A stretch of 64,000 nt of DNA, taken from JACCTH01 sp963761985 (GTDB lineage: Bacteria > Actinomycetota > Acidimicrobiia > Spongiisociales > ZC4RG35). The notes below the pieces were generated by a model. It searched no databases. It saw nothing but the letters and a program-made list of their open reading frames with translations, and was not told the DNA's origin. The stretch covers positions 62,001 to 126,000 of the forward strand of contig CAVXIT010000012.1 of NCBI GenBank assembly GCA_963761985.1, given 5' to 3'. Below are positions 17,551 through 25,914 of this stretch, in pieces (the first letter of the stretch is position 1; every line of letters begins with the position of its first letter). The position numbers were made by a program, and so were the translations under genes.

Positions 17551-18357
17551 CTAGCGAAGTACCGACCTATAGCTTCCGAGAAACTGGAGGTCCGCCAAAG
17601 AAGACGGAACCGGATCGAAAAGCGACTTGACCCCGGCCGGGCCAGGGGCATGGGTGAGGTCGACAAACATGCGGTAGCGCCATGCGGTTTCGGTTGGCCG
17701 CGACTCGATGCGGGTGAGGTTCGCCCCGCGTAACCCGAGCTCGGTCAGGGCGAGCGCCAGGGCTCCGGGCGTGTGACTGGTGGTGAACGCCACGGTGGTC
17801 TTGTCGGCTTCCTCGTCGATCTCGGCGTCGCCGGCGACGAGAACCACAAAGCGAGTGGTGTTGTGGGGCCGGTCCACAACATCGCGGAGGAGGACCGCAA
17901 GTCCGAACGGAGCGGCGGCTCGCTCCGGGCCGAGAGCGGCGTCAAAGGAGTCGCCGGATTCGGCTACGAGACGGACCGCACCGGCGGTGTCGTGGGCAGG
18001 GACCGCCTCCCAACCCCAGTGGGTGAGGATGGCCTCGGCCTGGGCCAGTGCCTCGGGGTGTGAATGGACCCTCCGCAAATCTTCCAGCGAACTGCCGTGG
18101 TGGGCCAGTAGTGCATGACGAACTTCAACCAGGTGTTCGGCGACGATCTGGTTCTGGCCCAGCCGATCAAGCACGGATAGGACGCTCCCGGTGGTCGAGT
18201 TCTCGATCGGGACGACAAGCCGTTCGACGCCGCCATCTCGCAATGCCTCGAAGGCGGCGACGAACGTCCCGAAGCCGACCCTCTCCGCCTCGGGGAATAG
18301 CTCGGTCGACGCCTGGTCAGAGTACGAATACTCCTCCCCCTGATAACCGATTCGCAT
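17551..18357 (-). CDS. pheA: Prephenate dehydratase
   Basis: A 268-residue monofunctional prephenate dehydratase making phenylpyruvate for phenylalanine synthesis. The N-terminal YQGEEYSYSDQAS and VVPIENSTTGSVLSVLD define the periplasmic-binding-like catalytic lobes. The catalytic TRF is in NTTRFVVL. The C-terminal ACT domain carries HTPGALALAL and the ESRP effector-binding motif (IESRPTETAWRY), so feedback control by phenylalanine is expected. No chorismate-mutase domain is fused. No clear Shine-Dalgarno precedes the ATG, so a leaderless transcript is possible. ClpS follows after 20 nt. Confidence 0.94.
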   Translation of the reverse strand: MRIGYQGEEYSYSDQASTELFPEAERVGFGTFVAAFEALRDGGVERLVVPIENSTTGSVLSVLDRLGQNQIVAEHLVEVRHALLAHHGSSLEDLRRVHSHPEALAQAEAILTHWGWEAVPAHDTAGAVRLVAESGDSFDAALGPERAAAPFGLAVLLRDVVDRPHNTTRFVVLVAGDAEIDEEADKTTVAFTTSHTPGALALALTELGLRGANLTRIESRPTETAWRYRMFVDLTHAPGPAGVKSLFDPVPSSLADLQFLGSYRSVLR

Positions 18358-18393
18358 GGAACCAGTTAAGTCGTCGCCTGCGCCAGGTTCGGT

Positions 18394-18909
18394 TTACGGC
18401 GACAACGTCATGGCCGCCGCGCAGGACTCGAGGGCGGTGTTGAACTCGGGGTCGGCGAGCGGAATCTGTTCCGGCGGGAAGGGTGAAGTGGTGCCGTCAA
18501 AGCCGGGCGCAGGATCAGGAAAGTCCTCGACGCCACTGGCTCGCATGCACTGGGCGTACAGGACCAATTGCTCGCGCACCATGGCCCGGAGGCCAGGGCT
18601 ATCGGTCAGGGACAAGAAGGACCCGAGCAGCGGGGCGCAATTGGTCAGCGCCTCCCGAAACCCGGGCACCGACTCCGAGTTGCTCGGGAGCGAGGCCAGG
18701 TCGGGCCTTCCATTCTCATCCATCGGCACATCACCCACGTCAAATCCGGCTGTGCCCATGCAGTCACGAAACGAGGCCGAAGCTGACGCCGCGTCAACCG
18801 GGGCAGACGTCGTGGTCGTGGTCGGAACAGTGGTGGTCGAAGCCGGGGTTGATTCCAAAGTGCAGGCAAGTAGTGCGGCGGCCATGACCGCCAGCCCGAA
18901 TCGACCCAT
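18394..18909 (-). CDS. Putative lipoprotein
   Basis: A 171-residue secreted protein starting MGRFGLAVMAAALLAC, with a lipobox Cys at 16, then a Thr/Ser linker (residues 20-45). The globular part has CMGTAGFDVGD, a second Cys, and QCMRASGVEDFPDPAP; the CMR...GV.DFPDP motif recurs in uncharacterised actinobacterial lipoproteins. It lies 36 nt upstream of pheA in the same direction. Function unknown. Confidence 0.75.
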   Translation of the reverse strand: MGRFGLAVMAAALLACTLESTPASTTTVPTTTTTSAPVDAASASASFRDCMGTAGFDVGDVPMDENGRPDLASLPSNSESVPGFREALTNCAPLLGSFLSLTDSPGLRAMVREQLVLYAQCMRASGVEDFPDPAPGFDGTTSPFPPEQIPLADPEFNTALESCAAAMTLSP

Positions 18910-18935
18910 TCGAGCAGCCTACGGCCGAGGGTTGT

Positions 18936-19172
18936 CTATCCCCGGCGCTGACGGCGCAAGCCTGCCTTCGCTCGCGGCTCTGCCGGCAACTCGGTGAGAC
19001 CAAGCGTGAAAAGCGTCGGGCGGCGCGAGCGAAAGACTTTGACGGCGTCGTCTTCTTTCCACTGGCCACCCATCAAGTCGACCTGAACTGAACCGCATTT
19101 GCCGCATCGGCGACGCGTTCCTTGCGCCTCGTATTGATGCCGTCCCCCGTCACAAAAACGCCCGTGTGCCAT
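18936..19172 (-). CDS. Small zinc-ribbon-like hypothetical protein
   Basis: A 78-residue basic protein. FC at residues 6-7 and CGKC at 23-26 could make a zinc knuckle; the C-terminus is Arg-rich. It begins with ATG at 19170-19172 and lies upstream of the lipoprotein gene in the same direction. No family is recognised, and being short in GC-rich DNA it could be a chance frame, though the Cys pattern and start favour a gene. Confidence 0.5.
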   Translation of the reverse strand: MAHGRFCDGGRHQYEAQGTRRRCGKCGSVQVDLMGGQWKEDDAVKVFRSRRPTLFTLGLTELPAEPRAKAGLRRQRRG

Positions 19173-19262
19173 TGCCCCAGCCCCTTCCCAATCGGTTATC
19201 CCACCACTCTAAGTGGTCGGCCTTCAGAATCTGAAGGACGATCGCGAATTCGTTCGAACTGA

Positions 19263-21455
19263 CTAGTCCGCCTCGTCGAGGAGCATCATTGCCAGGTCGC
19301 GCACCCTCACGTCGTCGCCTCGCCCCAATTCTTTCACGCCGTCGTCGAGCATCACGTAGCAGTACGGGCACGACACCGCGATCTCGCTCGCCCCGGTTGC
19401 CAGGGCCTCTTCTGCCCTTTCAATATTGACTTTCTTGCCCGTGTGCTCCTCCATCCAGAAACGAGCTCCGCCCGCTCCGCAGCACAGGGCGCGGTTGCCA
19501 TGGCGAGGCATCTCGATCAATTCCCCTCCGGCCGCCGCAGCAACTTCGCGGGGGGCGAGGTAGATGTCGTTGTGCCGTCCGAGGAAACAGGGATCGTGAT
19601 AGGTCACCGTCTTGCCCTTCCCGCCACCACGCGGAGTGACCATTTTCTTGGTCAGAAGCTCGGCCAGCAGCTCGGAGTGATGGACGACTTCGTACTCGCC
19701 GCCGAGCTGGGGATACTCGTTCTGGAGCGTGTTGAAGCAGTGAGGGCATTGCGTGATGACCTTTTCAACCGCGAGCCCGGAGAAGGTTTCGATGTTGGCC
19801 AGGGCCAGTTGCTGCCAGAGATACTCGTTTCCAGCCCGGCGGGCGGGATCACCGTTGCAGGTCTCCTGGGGGCCAAGGATGGCGAAATCGATTCCCGCCT
19901 CGTGTAAGAGCTTGGCCAGGGCAATGGACACGGCGGTGTTGCGGTCGTCGAAGCTCCCGGCGCAACCGACGAACCAGAGGTAGTCGGCTTTGTCGGTGTC
20001 AACGCCGAGGACCGGAACCTTGAAGTCGAGCTTCTCCGTCCAGGCAGCCCGCTTTTCGCGGCTGATCCCCCATGGGTTGCCCTGGTTCTCCATTGCCACA
20101 AACGCCTTGGAGAGCTCGCTGGGAAAGGAGGACTCCATCATCGTCAGGTAGCGCCGGATGTCCAGGATGCGATCGAGGATTTCGATGTTCACCGGGCAGA
20201 TTTCGTCGCACGCACGACATGACGTGCACGACCACACTTCCTCGGGTCGGATCCGTTGCATGACGTTCTCGCCGTCGATCTCGATCCCTTCGACCAGCCC
20301 GACCGGCGGCGAGACTCCCGCAGTTACTGCCGCCACCTCGCCGACCTTGAGCACCATCTCGCGCGGATCGAGCGGCTTGCCAGTGATGTTGGCCGGGCAT
20401 ACCGATGTACATCTCCCGCAGATCGTGCAGGCGTCGGTGTCGAAGAGCTGCTTCCAGGTGAAGTCGCTCACGACGGAGGCACCGATAGTGTCGATCTCCT
20501 CGACCTCGGCCAGGTTCACCACCGCCCGCATTGCCCCTTTGGGCCGTTCCTTCGGCGAGAGGAACATGTTGGTGGGACTCGTCACCATGTGCCGGAGCTT
20601 CGTGATCGGGAGGATGGCGAGGAAGGCGAGGAAGGAACCCGCGTGGATGACCCACGAAGAAAGGTGCACATCTCCGGCGGAAGCCTCGGGAATCAGGAAC
20701 GAGAGCGGATAGCCAACCACCGACCACTTCTCAAAGTTGGGTCGCGCCGCCAGCGAGATCCGGGCCGCTTCGGTCACGAGCCCAGACACCCCGACGAGAA
20801 ACAGAGTGAAAAGAATCCACCGGTCCTCCGGCTTGGTCTTCGAGCGAATCCGCCAGGGCTTTTGGATGTAACGACGGAACACTGCCCAGGCCAGACCTCC
20901 CAGGAACATGAGCGAGGCAAGATCGAGGATGAGCGAGTAGCCCATGTAGACGCCACCCTCGAGGAACTTGAGGTTGTTGGGAAGGAGGTGATCGATCTCG
21001 AGGGTCACCGTCCCGGCGAAGAGGATCAAAAACCCGAAATAGATCATCGAGTGCATCAGACCGGCCGCGCGATCGCGCAGGAGCGTCTGCATCGACAGCC
21101 CCTTCCACAGCTGACGCAGACGCTCGCTGAAGTTCCCCCAGCGACGATCGGGCTTGCCCCGTTCCCACGAACGGGCCCGCATCGCAAACAGGGCCCCGGC
21201 CAGGGCGATGAAGGACGCCGTGGTCACATAAAAGACCGCCTGCATCCAGCCCGGGACGTTCCCGAAAACCTGTCGGCCAACCTCTGGCTCGACAACTTCC
21301 GGAATCGTCCCGAGATAGCCCAGCAAAACGGCCGAGAGGGCCCCCAGAGCCCCCAAAGGGCCGATCAGCGCCGCCGCCGAACGCTTGGGACGACCCTCGA
21401 CCGGAGCGATCGTCGGCGTCGACTGCTCGACTAGATCGGTATCAGGCGAGGCCAA
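19263..21455 (-). CDS. EtfD-like membrane Fe-S oxidoreductase (ETF:quinone link)
   Basis: A 730-residue three-part protein. Residues about 25-300 form an NarI-like membrane domain with several helices and His residues suited to b-heme. Two ferredoxin-type clusters follow: CTICGRCTSVCP (Cys343, 346, 349, 353) and CTSCRACDEICP (Cys410, 413, 416, 420). Two CCG domains (CAGSFDDRNT and CCGAGGARF) resemble heterodisulfide reductase HdrB/D. This layout matches mycobacterial EtfD (Rv0338c), which passes electrons from ETF during beta-oxidation to menaquinone. The TTG start at 21453-21455 overlaps the end of pspA by 14 nt. The acyl-CoA dehydrogenase at 56.9 kb would be a natural donor; etfAB are not in the window. 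Confidence 0.88.
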   Translation of the reverse strand: MASPDTDLVEQSTPTIAPVEGRPKRSAAALIGPLGALGALSAVLLGYLGTIPEVVEPEVGRQVFGNVPGWMQAVFYVTTASFIALAGALFAMRARSWERGKPDRRWGNFSERLRQLWKGLSMQTLLRDRAAGLMHSMIYFGFLILFAGTVTLEIDHLLPNNLKFLEGGVYMGYSLILDLASLMFLGGLAWAVFRRYIQKPWRIRSKTKPEDRWILFTLFLVGVSGLVTEAARISLAARPNFEKWSVVGYPLSFLIPEASAGDVHLSSWVIHAGSFLAFLAILPITKLRHMVTSPTNMFLSPKERPKGAMRAVVNLAEVEEIDTIGASVVSDFTWKQLFDTDACTICGRCTSVCPANITGKPLDPREMVLKVGEVAAVTAGVSPPVGLVEGIEIDGENVMQRIRPEEVWSCTSCRACDEICPVNIEILDRILDIRRYLTMMESSFPSELSKAFVAMENQGNPWGISREKRAAWTEKLDFKVPVLGVDTDKADYLWFVGCAGSFDDRNTAVSIALAKLLHEAGIDFAILGPQETCNGDPARRAGNEYLWQQLALANIETFSGLAVEKVITQCPHCFNTLQNEYPQLGGEYEVVHHSELLAELLTKKMVTPRGGGKGKTVTYHDPCFLGRHNDIYLAPREVAAAAGGELIEMPRHGNRALCCGAGGARFWMEEHTGKKVNIERAEEALATGASEIAVSCPYCYVMLDDGVKELGRGDDVRVRDLAMMLLDEAD

Positions 21456-22156
21456 GCTCTTTCTTCAGCTCTTCCAGCCGGGCGTCGGCTTGGGCCATCG
21501 AAACTGCCTCGCGCAGTTCAGTCTCGGCGCCTTCCGGTGTGGCTTCCCGCAACTCGGCGTGCGCTTGTGCCTCCGACAGATCGCCGCTGAATCTTCTCCT
21601 CCACACGGTCGAGACTGGGGGCCTCAGTCTCCATCGAAGCGGAGATCGACTCCACCGCGCTGTTGACCGCCTCCTGCATCCGGGCCTGTTCAAGCTGGCC
21701 GACCAGCTGCATTCGCTTGGCCGCGAGCTCCTGCAGACGCATCGCATTTTGGGTGACGGCACCCTTGGCAGAGTCGGCCTGGGTGATGGCAATTTCGTAC
21801 TGTTCTTTCAGCCCGCTGAGATTCGACTCGGAAGCCTGCAACTTCAGGGCAATGGCCTGGGCGGCCGTCGTCCACTTGGTTTGGGCAGCGGTGTCACCTG
21901 CCGTCCTGGCCGCCTCGGCCTTGAGCAAAGCCTGCTTGGCGGTTTCTCGCGCTTCCCCAACATCCTTGGCCGCGTCCTCGATTTTCGCTTCGATCTGCGT
22001 GCGGTGCGCGATGACCTTGGCGGCTTGATTACGAAGCTGCTGATTTCTCGCCTTCGCCTCGTTGATCGCTTGTTCGATCTCGACGGCCGGATCCATCGCC
22101 CGCTCGGCCGCCATTCCAAACAAGGTCTTCAAGTAGTTCCAAATGCGAACCAGCAT
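21442..22156 (-). CDS. pspA: PspA/IM30-family membrane-stress protein, one frameshift near the C-terminus
   Basis: A long coiled-coil protein starting MLVRIWNYLKTLFGMAAERA at the ATG 22154-22156, with AAAGGGAAG upstream. PspA proteins assemble on the cytoplasmic face of stressed membranes. The helix runs to about residue 190 (VNSAVESISASMETEAP, LDRVEEKIQ). An extra base near 21595 then moves the frame, and the tail DLSEAQAHAELREA to the stop at 21442 is read in the second frame. Joined length is 238 residues. It follows the TPM-like gene by 43 nt and overlaps the EtfD-like gene, so the three may be co-transcribed. Confidence 0.85.
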
Positions 22157-22199
22157 CAAACTTCCCTTTCGCCGTAGTCGCCTGCCGAGAATAGAGGTG

Positions 22200-23417
22200 T
22201 CAACGCCGGCTGCGAGATCCCGAAACCTTTCCCCGGGCACTCGAGCCCCGGCGTCCCCCCACCGATCCCCGCGAGCGTCCCAGCGTCGGCACCCCGACTC
22301 GCCCTCGCGAAGGTCGATGCGAGGTGCCGCTCCAGTCATACGAGCGAGAGCTGCCCATGCCGCCGACGATCACCGAAAACACGTCAAGCCAATCCATTCC
22401 CTGCCCGCCATGGCTGCGGGGAGCCTGCGGCGCCGGGACTGGCTGATTGCCATAAGGAATCTGACGCGCCTCGGGGTTCTCGCCCCGGCGCAGTTTTTCG
22501 GCGCAGCTATCGCAGACCATCACCGTCTTGTTCCCTGCTTGCGTCTCGAGGGTTGCCTGTTCGCGCCCGGCACCATGGGTCGGGTCGAAGAAGCAGGCGA
22601 TCGGCGCTTCCGGCTCCGGTTCGGGCGGAGGGGTCTTGCCATCGATCAAAGCCTGCGTCGCCTCGAGTTGCCATCGGGCCCGGTCGAGGTCGTCGGAAAG
22701 GTCCTCCAGCGCCGGCAGGTTGGTTGCCGCAGCGAGCCGGCCCTCCGCCGCCTGGAAGGTCTCCGATGCCTGCCGGTAATGAGTCTGGGTTTCGGGGTTC
22801 GACTCGACCCGGGGGTTGTCGGCCAAATCGACGATCTGGGAAGCGATCACATCCATCTGCTGACGAATCTCCGTCCGGGCCTCTTCGAGCAGGTTCGCCC
22901 CTGCTTCCTTCGCCTTGCGGCTCCCTCGCCAGACGGCATAGCCAACCAGGCCGACGATCCCCCCGACGATCACGACGGGGACAATGCTGAACCCTCCGCT
23001 CTCGGATTCAACAGGTGCGGCTCCGGTCAACTCCTGGGCGAAAGCCTCAAAGTCCTCTGCGTACGACCGGCCGAATTCGGTGTTGGAGAACGCGGTCTCC
23101 ATCGCACTGTCTCCGAAATCGGAGCTGACCGCGCCGGCTTCTTGCGGGGTGAAAACCACGACCGTACCGGAGCCGAGCTCGTCGAGAAGATCGTCGGCGA
23201 GCGCTTCGGAACCGTCAGTGACCTCGTCGCCCAAAGCAACGAAATAGAAACCCGGATAGGCCTCGACCAGGCGCTGCATGTCTGCTGTCTGGGCCTCGAC
23301 TCCCTCTTCTATGTAGAAACGGTCTTCGCGCAGAGAGGACTCAATGGCATCGAACAGTGCCGCGGCTTGCGCGCCTACCGAGAGGAGCATCAAACCGACG
23401 ACGGCGACCCGTTTCAT
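22200..23417 (-). CDS. TPM-like membrane protein with zinc-ribbon and Arg/Ser/Gly tail
   Basis: A 405-residue exported protein. Residues 1-19 are a signal peptide (MKRVAVVGLMLLSVGAQA). A TPM-like extracytoplasmic domain follows to about 145 (YFVALGDEVTDGSEALADDL), then one membrane helix near 150-167 (VPVVIVGGIVGLVGYAVW). The cytoplasmic part has a coiled region, a possible zinc site (ACFFDPTHG...VCDSCAEKL) and a low-complexity RS/RG-rich tail of about 50 residues. Pairing with pspA is seen in other bacteria and suggests a membrane-stress sensor or partner. The function is inferred only from context. Confidence 0.75.
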   Translation of the reverse strand: MKRVAVVGLMLLSVGAQAAALFDAIESSLREDRFYIEEGVEAQTADMQRLVEAYPGFYFVALGDEVTDGSEALADDLLDELGSGTVVVFTPQEAGAVSSDFGDSAMETAFSNTEFGRSYAEDFEAFAQELTGAAPVESESGGFSIVPVVIVGGIVGLVGYAVWRGSRKAKEAGANLLEEARTEIRQQMDVIASQIVDLADNPRVESNPETQTHYRQASETFQAAEGRLAAATNLPALEDLSDDLDRARWQLEATQALIDGKTPPPEPEPEAPIACFFDPTHGAGREQATLETQAGNKTVMVCDSCAEKLRRGENPEARQIPYGNQPVPAPQAPRSHGGQGMDWLDVFSVIVGGMGSSRSYDWSGTSHRPSRGRVGVPTLGRSRGSVGGRRGSSARGKVSGSRSRR

Positions 23418-23427
23418 CGGACAGCTC

Positions 23428-24342
23428 TCATTTGGCCGACGTTAGAGCGCGGAGGAAGAAGCCGAGATTGGCTGGACGTTCTCCGAGTCGGCGGACGAGA
23501 TAGGGATACCAGCGGACGCCGTAGGGGACGTAGATCCGGAGCGGATAGCCGCTGGCGGCGAGTTCACGCTGCATGGGGAGCGCCACTCCGTAGAGCATTT
23601 GAAACTCGAAAGGCGCTGAGCGCGAGCGCGCCAGGCGCCGCGTCAGCTCGACGAGACGGCGGTCATGGGTGGCGATGGCGGGCATGATCCGCGACTCGGC
23701 CATCAACGGTTCGAGCAAACGGACATAGGCAGCGTCGACGTCGTCTTTGTCAGTGAAGGCGATCTCTTCGGGCTCGACGTAGGCGCCTTTGCAGAGACGC
23801 AAATGTCCCCCACCCGGAGCGAGCAAAGCAAGATCGGAAGGGGTGCGGCGGAGGTACGCCTGGAGAGCGACGCCGAGATTGCCGTGTTTGGCCTGCGCCA
23901 CTTGGAAGATCTCGACCGTAGAGGCGGTGTAGGTCGAATCCTCCATATCCACCGTGATCGTGAGGTCGAGGGAAGCGGCTGCTTTCGCCAGTTGGTCCAA
24001 CGTCGCCGCGGTGAGCTCTTCATCGAGAGAGAGGCCGAGTTGGGTGAGCTTGATCGAGATATTTCCATCGATGTCTTCGGAGGCGATCCGCTGCAGGCAC
24101 TCCTCATATTCACGCCGAGCCTGCTCGACCTCGTCCGGCGTGGCGACCTCCTCGCCGAGCAAGTCGAGAGAGACACTCATCCCCAGCTTGTTGATCTTGC
24201 GAGCTGCCTCGATGGCGTCGTCGAGAGTCTCGCCGGCGACGAACCGCCCGGCCACGCGCTTACCGATTCGCGTGGACGTGACGAAAGCCTTGACCGGGGC
24301 AGATTCTGCTGTCCCGACGACGAGCCGGGAGAACAGGCTCAT
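23428..24342 (-). CDS. Proline dehydrogenase (monofunctional)
   Basis: A 304-residue FAD-dependent beta-alpha barrel oxidising proline to P5C and reducing quinone. NISIKLTQLGLSLD, TVDMEDSTYTASTVEIF, LRLCKGAYVEP and the C-terminal FEFQMLYGV and YVPYGVRWYPYLVRRL are hallmark motifs including the substrate-binding YxxRR. Length agrees with stand-alone PruB/PutB enzymes. The start ATGA overlaps the proC stop, giving the order udk-proC-prodh. The P5C dehydrogenase is 19 kb away on the other strand. Confidence 0.93.
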   Translation of the reverse strand: MSLFSRLVVGTAESAPVKAFVTSTRIGKRVAGRFVAGETLDDAIEAARKINKLGMSVSLDLLGEEVATPDEVEQARREYEECLQRIASEDIDGNISIKLTQLGLSLDEELTAATLDQLAKAAASLDLTITVDMEDSTYTASTVEIFQVAQAKHGNLGVALQAYLRRTPSDLALLAPGGGHLRLCKGAYVEPEEIAFTDKDDVDAAYVRLLEPLMAESRIMPAIATHDRRLVELTRRLARSRSAPFEFQMLYGVALPMQRELAASGYPLRIYVPYGVRWYPYLVRRLGERPANLGFFLRALTSAK

Positions 24343-25163
24343 CCCTGACCGGGTTCTTTGGCTGAGCCCAGCTCCCGAGCTCGTTGGGCTGCTGCCCGCA
24401 CCGCGTCTTCCACGAGCGCCCGAAAGCCTCGCTCTTCGAGAACATGAACTGCGGCGGCCGTAGTGCCACCCGGCGAGGTGACCTGGGACCGCAGCTCGAA
24501 AGGGCCCCGCGCAGTTTCGGTGAGAAGGTGGCCGGCCCCGCGAATCGTCTGATTGACGAACGCTTCGGCGATGTCGCGCGGGAGACCCTCGCGGACGGCG
24601 GCCTCGGTGAGGGCCTCGGCGAGAAGGAACACGTAGGCCGGGCCTGTGCCCGACACGGCGGTGACGGCATCGAGCAGGGCTTCATCCATGACACGGACCG
24701 CACCTACGGCTTCCAGGATCTGACGCGCCTTGGCGATGTCGTCGGCTGTTGCGTACCGACCGGCAGCAAGGCCGGTGACTGCTTCTTTAACCAGGGCGGG
24801 AGTATTGGGCATCGCTCGCACGACGGCCACCTCACCGAAAGCCTCTTCGAAGGTCGCAGTGGGGACGCCGGCAGCGATAGTCAATATCACCTGGCCGGGG
24901 CGGATCTTGCCCGCCATTTGGCTGAGCAGCGCAGGTAGATCCCGCGGTTTGACCGCCACCACCACGACTTCGCGTTCGCTGACCCCTTGGTAGTCGAGGG
25001 TGGCCTCGATGCCGGTGCGGGCGCGTAACGAGTCGACCTTTTCGGGTCTCCGGACGACGAGGGTCAGGGACGCAGGTTCCCAACCGGCGTTGATCAAGCC
25101 CGACGCGAGCGCCTCGCCCATCGCCCCCACGCCAACTACCGCCACACTGGGAAGACCGGTCAT
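24339..25163 (-). CDS. proC: Pyrroline-5-carboxylate reductase
   Basis: A 274-residue NAD(P)H-dependent reductase making proline. The N-terminal VGVGAMGEALASGL is the Rossmann motif; VVVAVKPRDL, VRAMPNTPALVKE and AVSGTGPAYVFL are signatures, and SPGGTTAAAVHVLEE ends the active-site helix. It overlaps udk upstream and the proline dehydrogenase gene downstream by 4 nt each. Coupled synthesis and oxidation of proline in one operon is odd unless the pair works as a redox cycle or ProC recycles P5C. Confidence 0.95.
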   Translation of the reverse strand: MTGLPSVAVVGVGAMGEALASGLINAGWEPASLTLVVRRPEKVDSLRARTGIEATLDYQGVSEREVVVVAVKPRDLPALLSQMAGKIRPGQVILTIAAGVPTATFEEAFGEVAVVRAMPNTPALVKEAVTGLAAGRYATADDIAKARQILEAVGAVRVMDEALLDAVTAVSGTGPAYVFLLAEALTEAAVREGLPRDIAEAFVNQTIRGAGHLLTETARGPFELRSQVTSPGGTTAAAVHVLEERGFRALVEDAVRAAAQRARELGSAKEPGQG

Positions 25164-25840
25164 GCCGGCGAGCTTATAGAGCCGCCCCCCTCCCGGCTTG
25201 CGCCGGCTCTCCCCCCTTCGGGGGGAGAAACAGAACGGTTCCGCACTGCCAGATAGGAGCGGATCATGTCGACAACTGTCGCCACCGCTCGCGGGTTATA
25301 GCCCTCGGGAATGATGAGGTCGGCGTAACGCTTCGAGGACTCGACAAACTCCAGGTGCATCGGGCGCACGGTCGCAAAATATTGCTCGAGGACGGAATCG
25401 ACGGTTCGGCCTCGCTCTTCAATGTCACGCTTGATCCGGCGGGCCAGCCGCAGATCGGGATCCGTGTCGACATACACCTTTAGATCCAGGTGGGATCGCA
25501 GGTCTGGTTCGGCGAGGACCAGGATCCCTTCGACGATGATCACCTGAGCCGGTTCAACCGGCACACTCGCTCCTGAGCGGAGGTGATCGGCGAAGTCGTA
25601 GGTCGGCAGCGACACGGCGTTTCCTTCGATGAGGTCTTCGAGGTGTGCGATCAACAGCTCGGTCTCGAGCGAGTCAGGATGGTCGTAGTTGATCTGCGTC
25701 CGAACTTCGAAATCGAGCTCGGGCCGATGTCGGTAATAGGCGTCGTGTTGGATCAGGAGCACTCCGGGCAAGGCGCCGACAACTGCCGCGGCGATGGTGG
25801 ATTTTCCCGAACCAGTGCCGCCGGCGATCCCAATGACCAA
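25160..25840 (-). CDS. udk: Uridine kinase with repeat-derived C-terminal tail
   Basis: A 226-residue P-loop kinase phosphorylating uridine/cytidine. GIAGGTGSGKST (residues 4-15) is Walker A, QHDAYYRH the substrate loop, IVEGILVL Walker B and RLARRIKRDIEERGRT the lid. Typical enzymes end soon after the helix RAVATVVDMIRSYL. Here about 25 further residues of Pro/Gly/Arg/Ser (VSPPEGGRAGASREGGG) are encoded by a REP-like double hairpin (25181-25233). The stop overlaps the proC start. The catalytic part looks intact. Confidence 0.93.
   Translation of the reverse strand: MVIGIAGGTGSGKSTIAAAVVGALPGVLLIQHDAYYRHRPELDFEVRTQINYDHPDSLETELLIAHLEDLIEGNAVSLPTYDFADHLRSGASVPVEPAQVIIVEGILVLAEPDLRSHLDLKVYVDTDPDLRLARRIKRDIEERGRTVDSVLEQYFATVRPMHLEFVESSKRYADLIIPEGYNPRAVATVVDMIRSYLAVRNRSVSPPEGGRAGASREGGGSISSPA
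25181..25233 (-). repeat. REP-like double-hairpin repeat, copy A (within udk)
   Basis: Two adjacent hairpins: CCGGC/GCCGG (25193-25206) and a perfect 9-bp TCTCCCCCC/GGGGGGAGA stem (25208-25228). Read in the sense of udk it matches copy B at 56710-56759 nearly base for base outside the loops. It encodes the extra tail of udk. Confidence 0.8.
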
Positions 25841-25914
25841 TGGCTGAGCTTGTCCGAACTCCGATCCGCCGTCCGTTTGGACCTCCCCAGCTTGCCGAAT
25901 GGGGCGATGCTACG

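Noticed and set aside
20256..21434. Long plus-strand open frame (about 390 codons) opposite the EtfD-like gene
   Set aside because: It is the antisense of a gene with complete Fe-S motifs; composition is Arg/His/Gln-rich without domains, as expected from GC-rich codon shadows.
22143..23687. Plus-strand open frame (about 510 codons) across pspA, TPM-like and proline dehydrogenase genes
   Set aside because: It spans three real genes on the other strand and has biased, non-protein-like composition.
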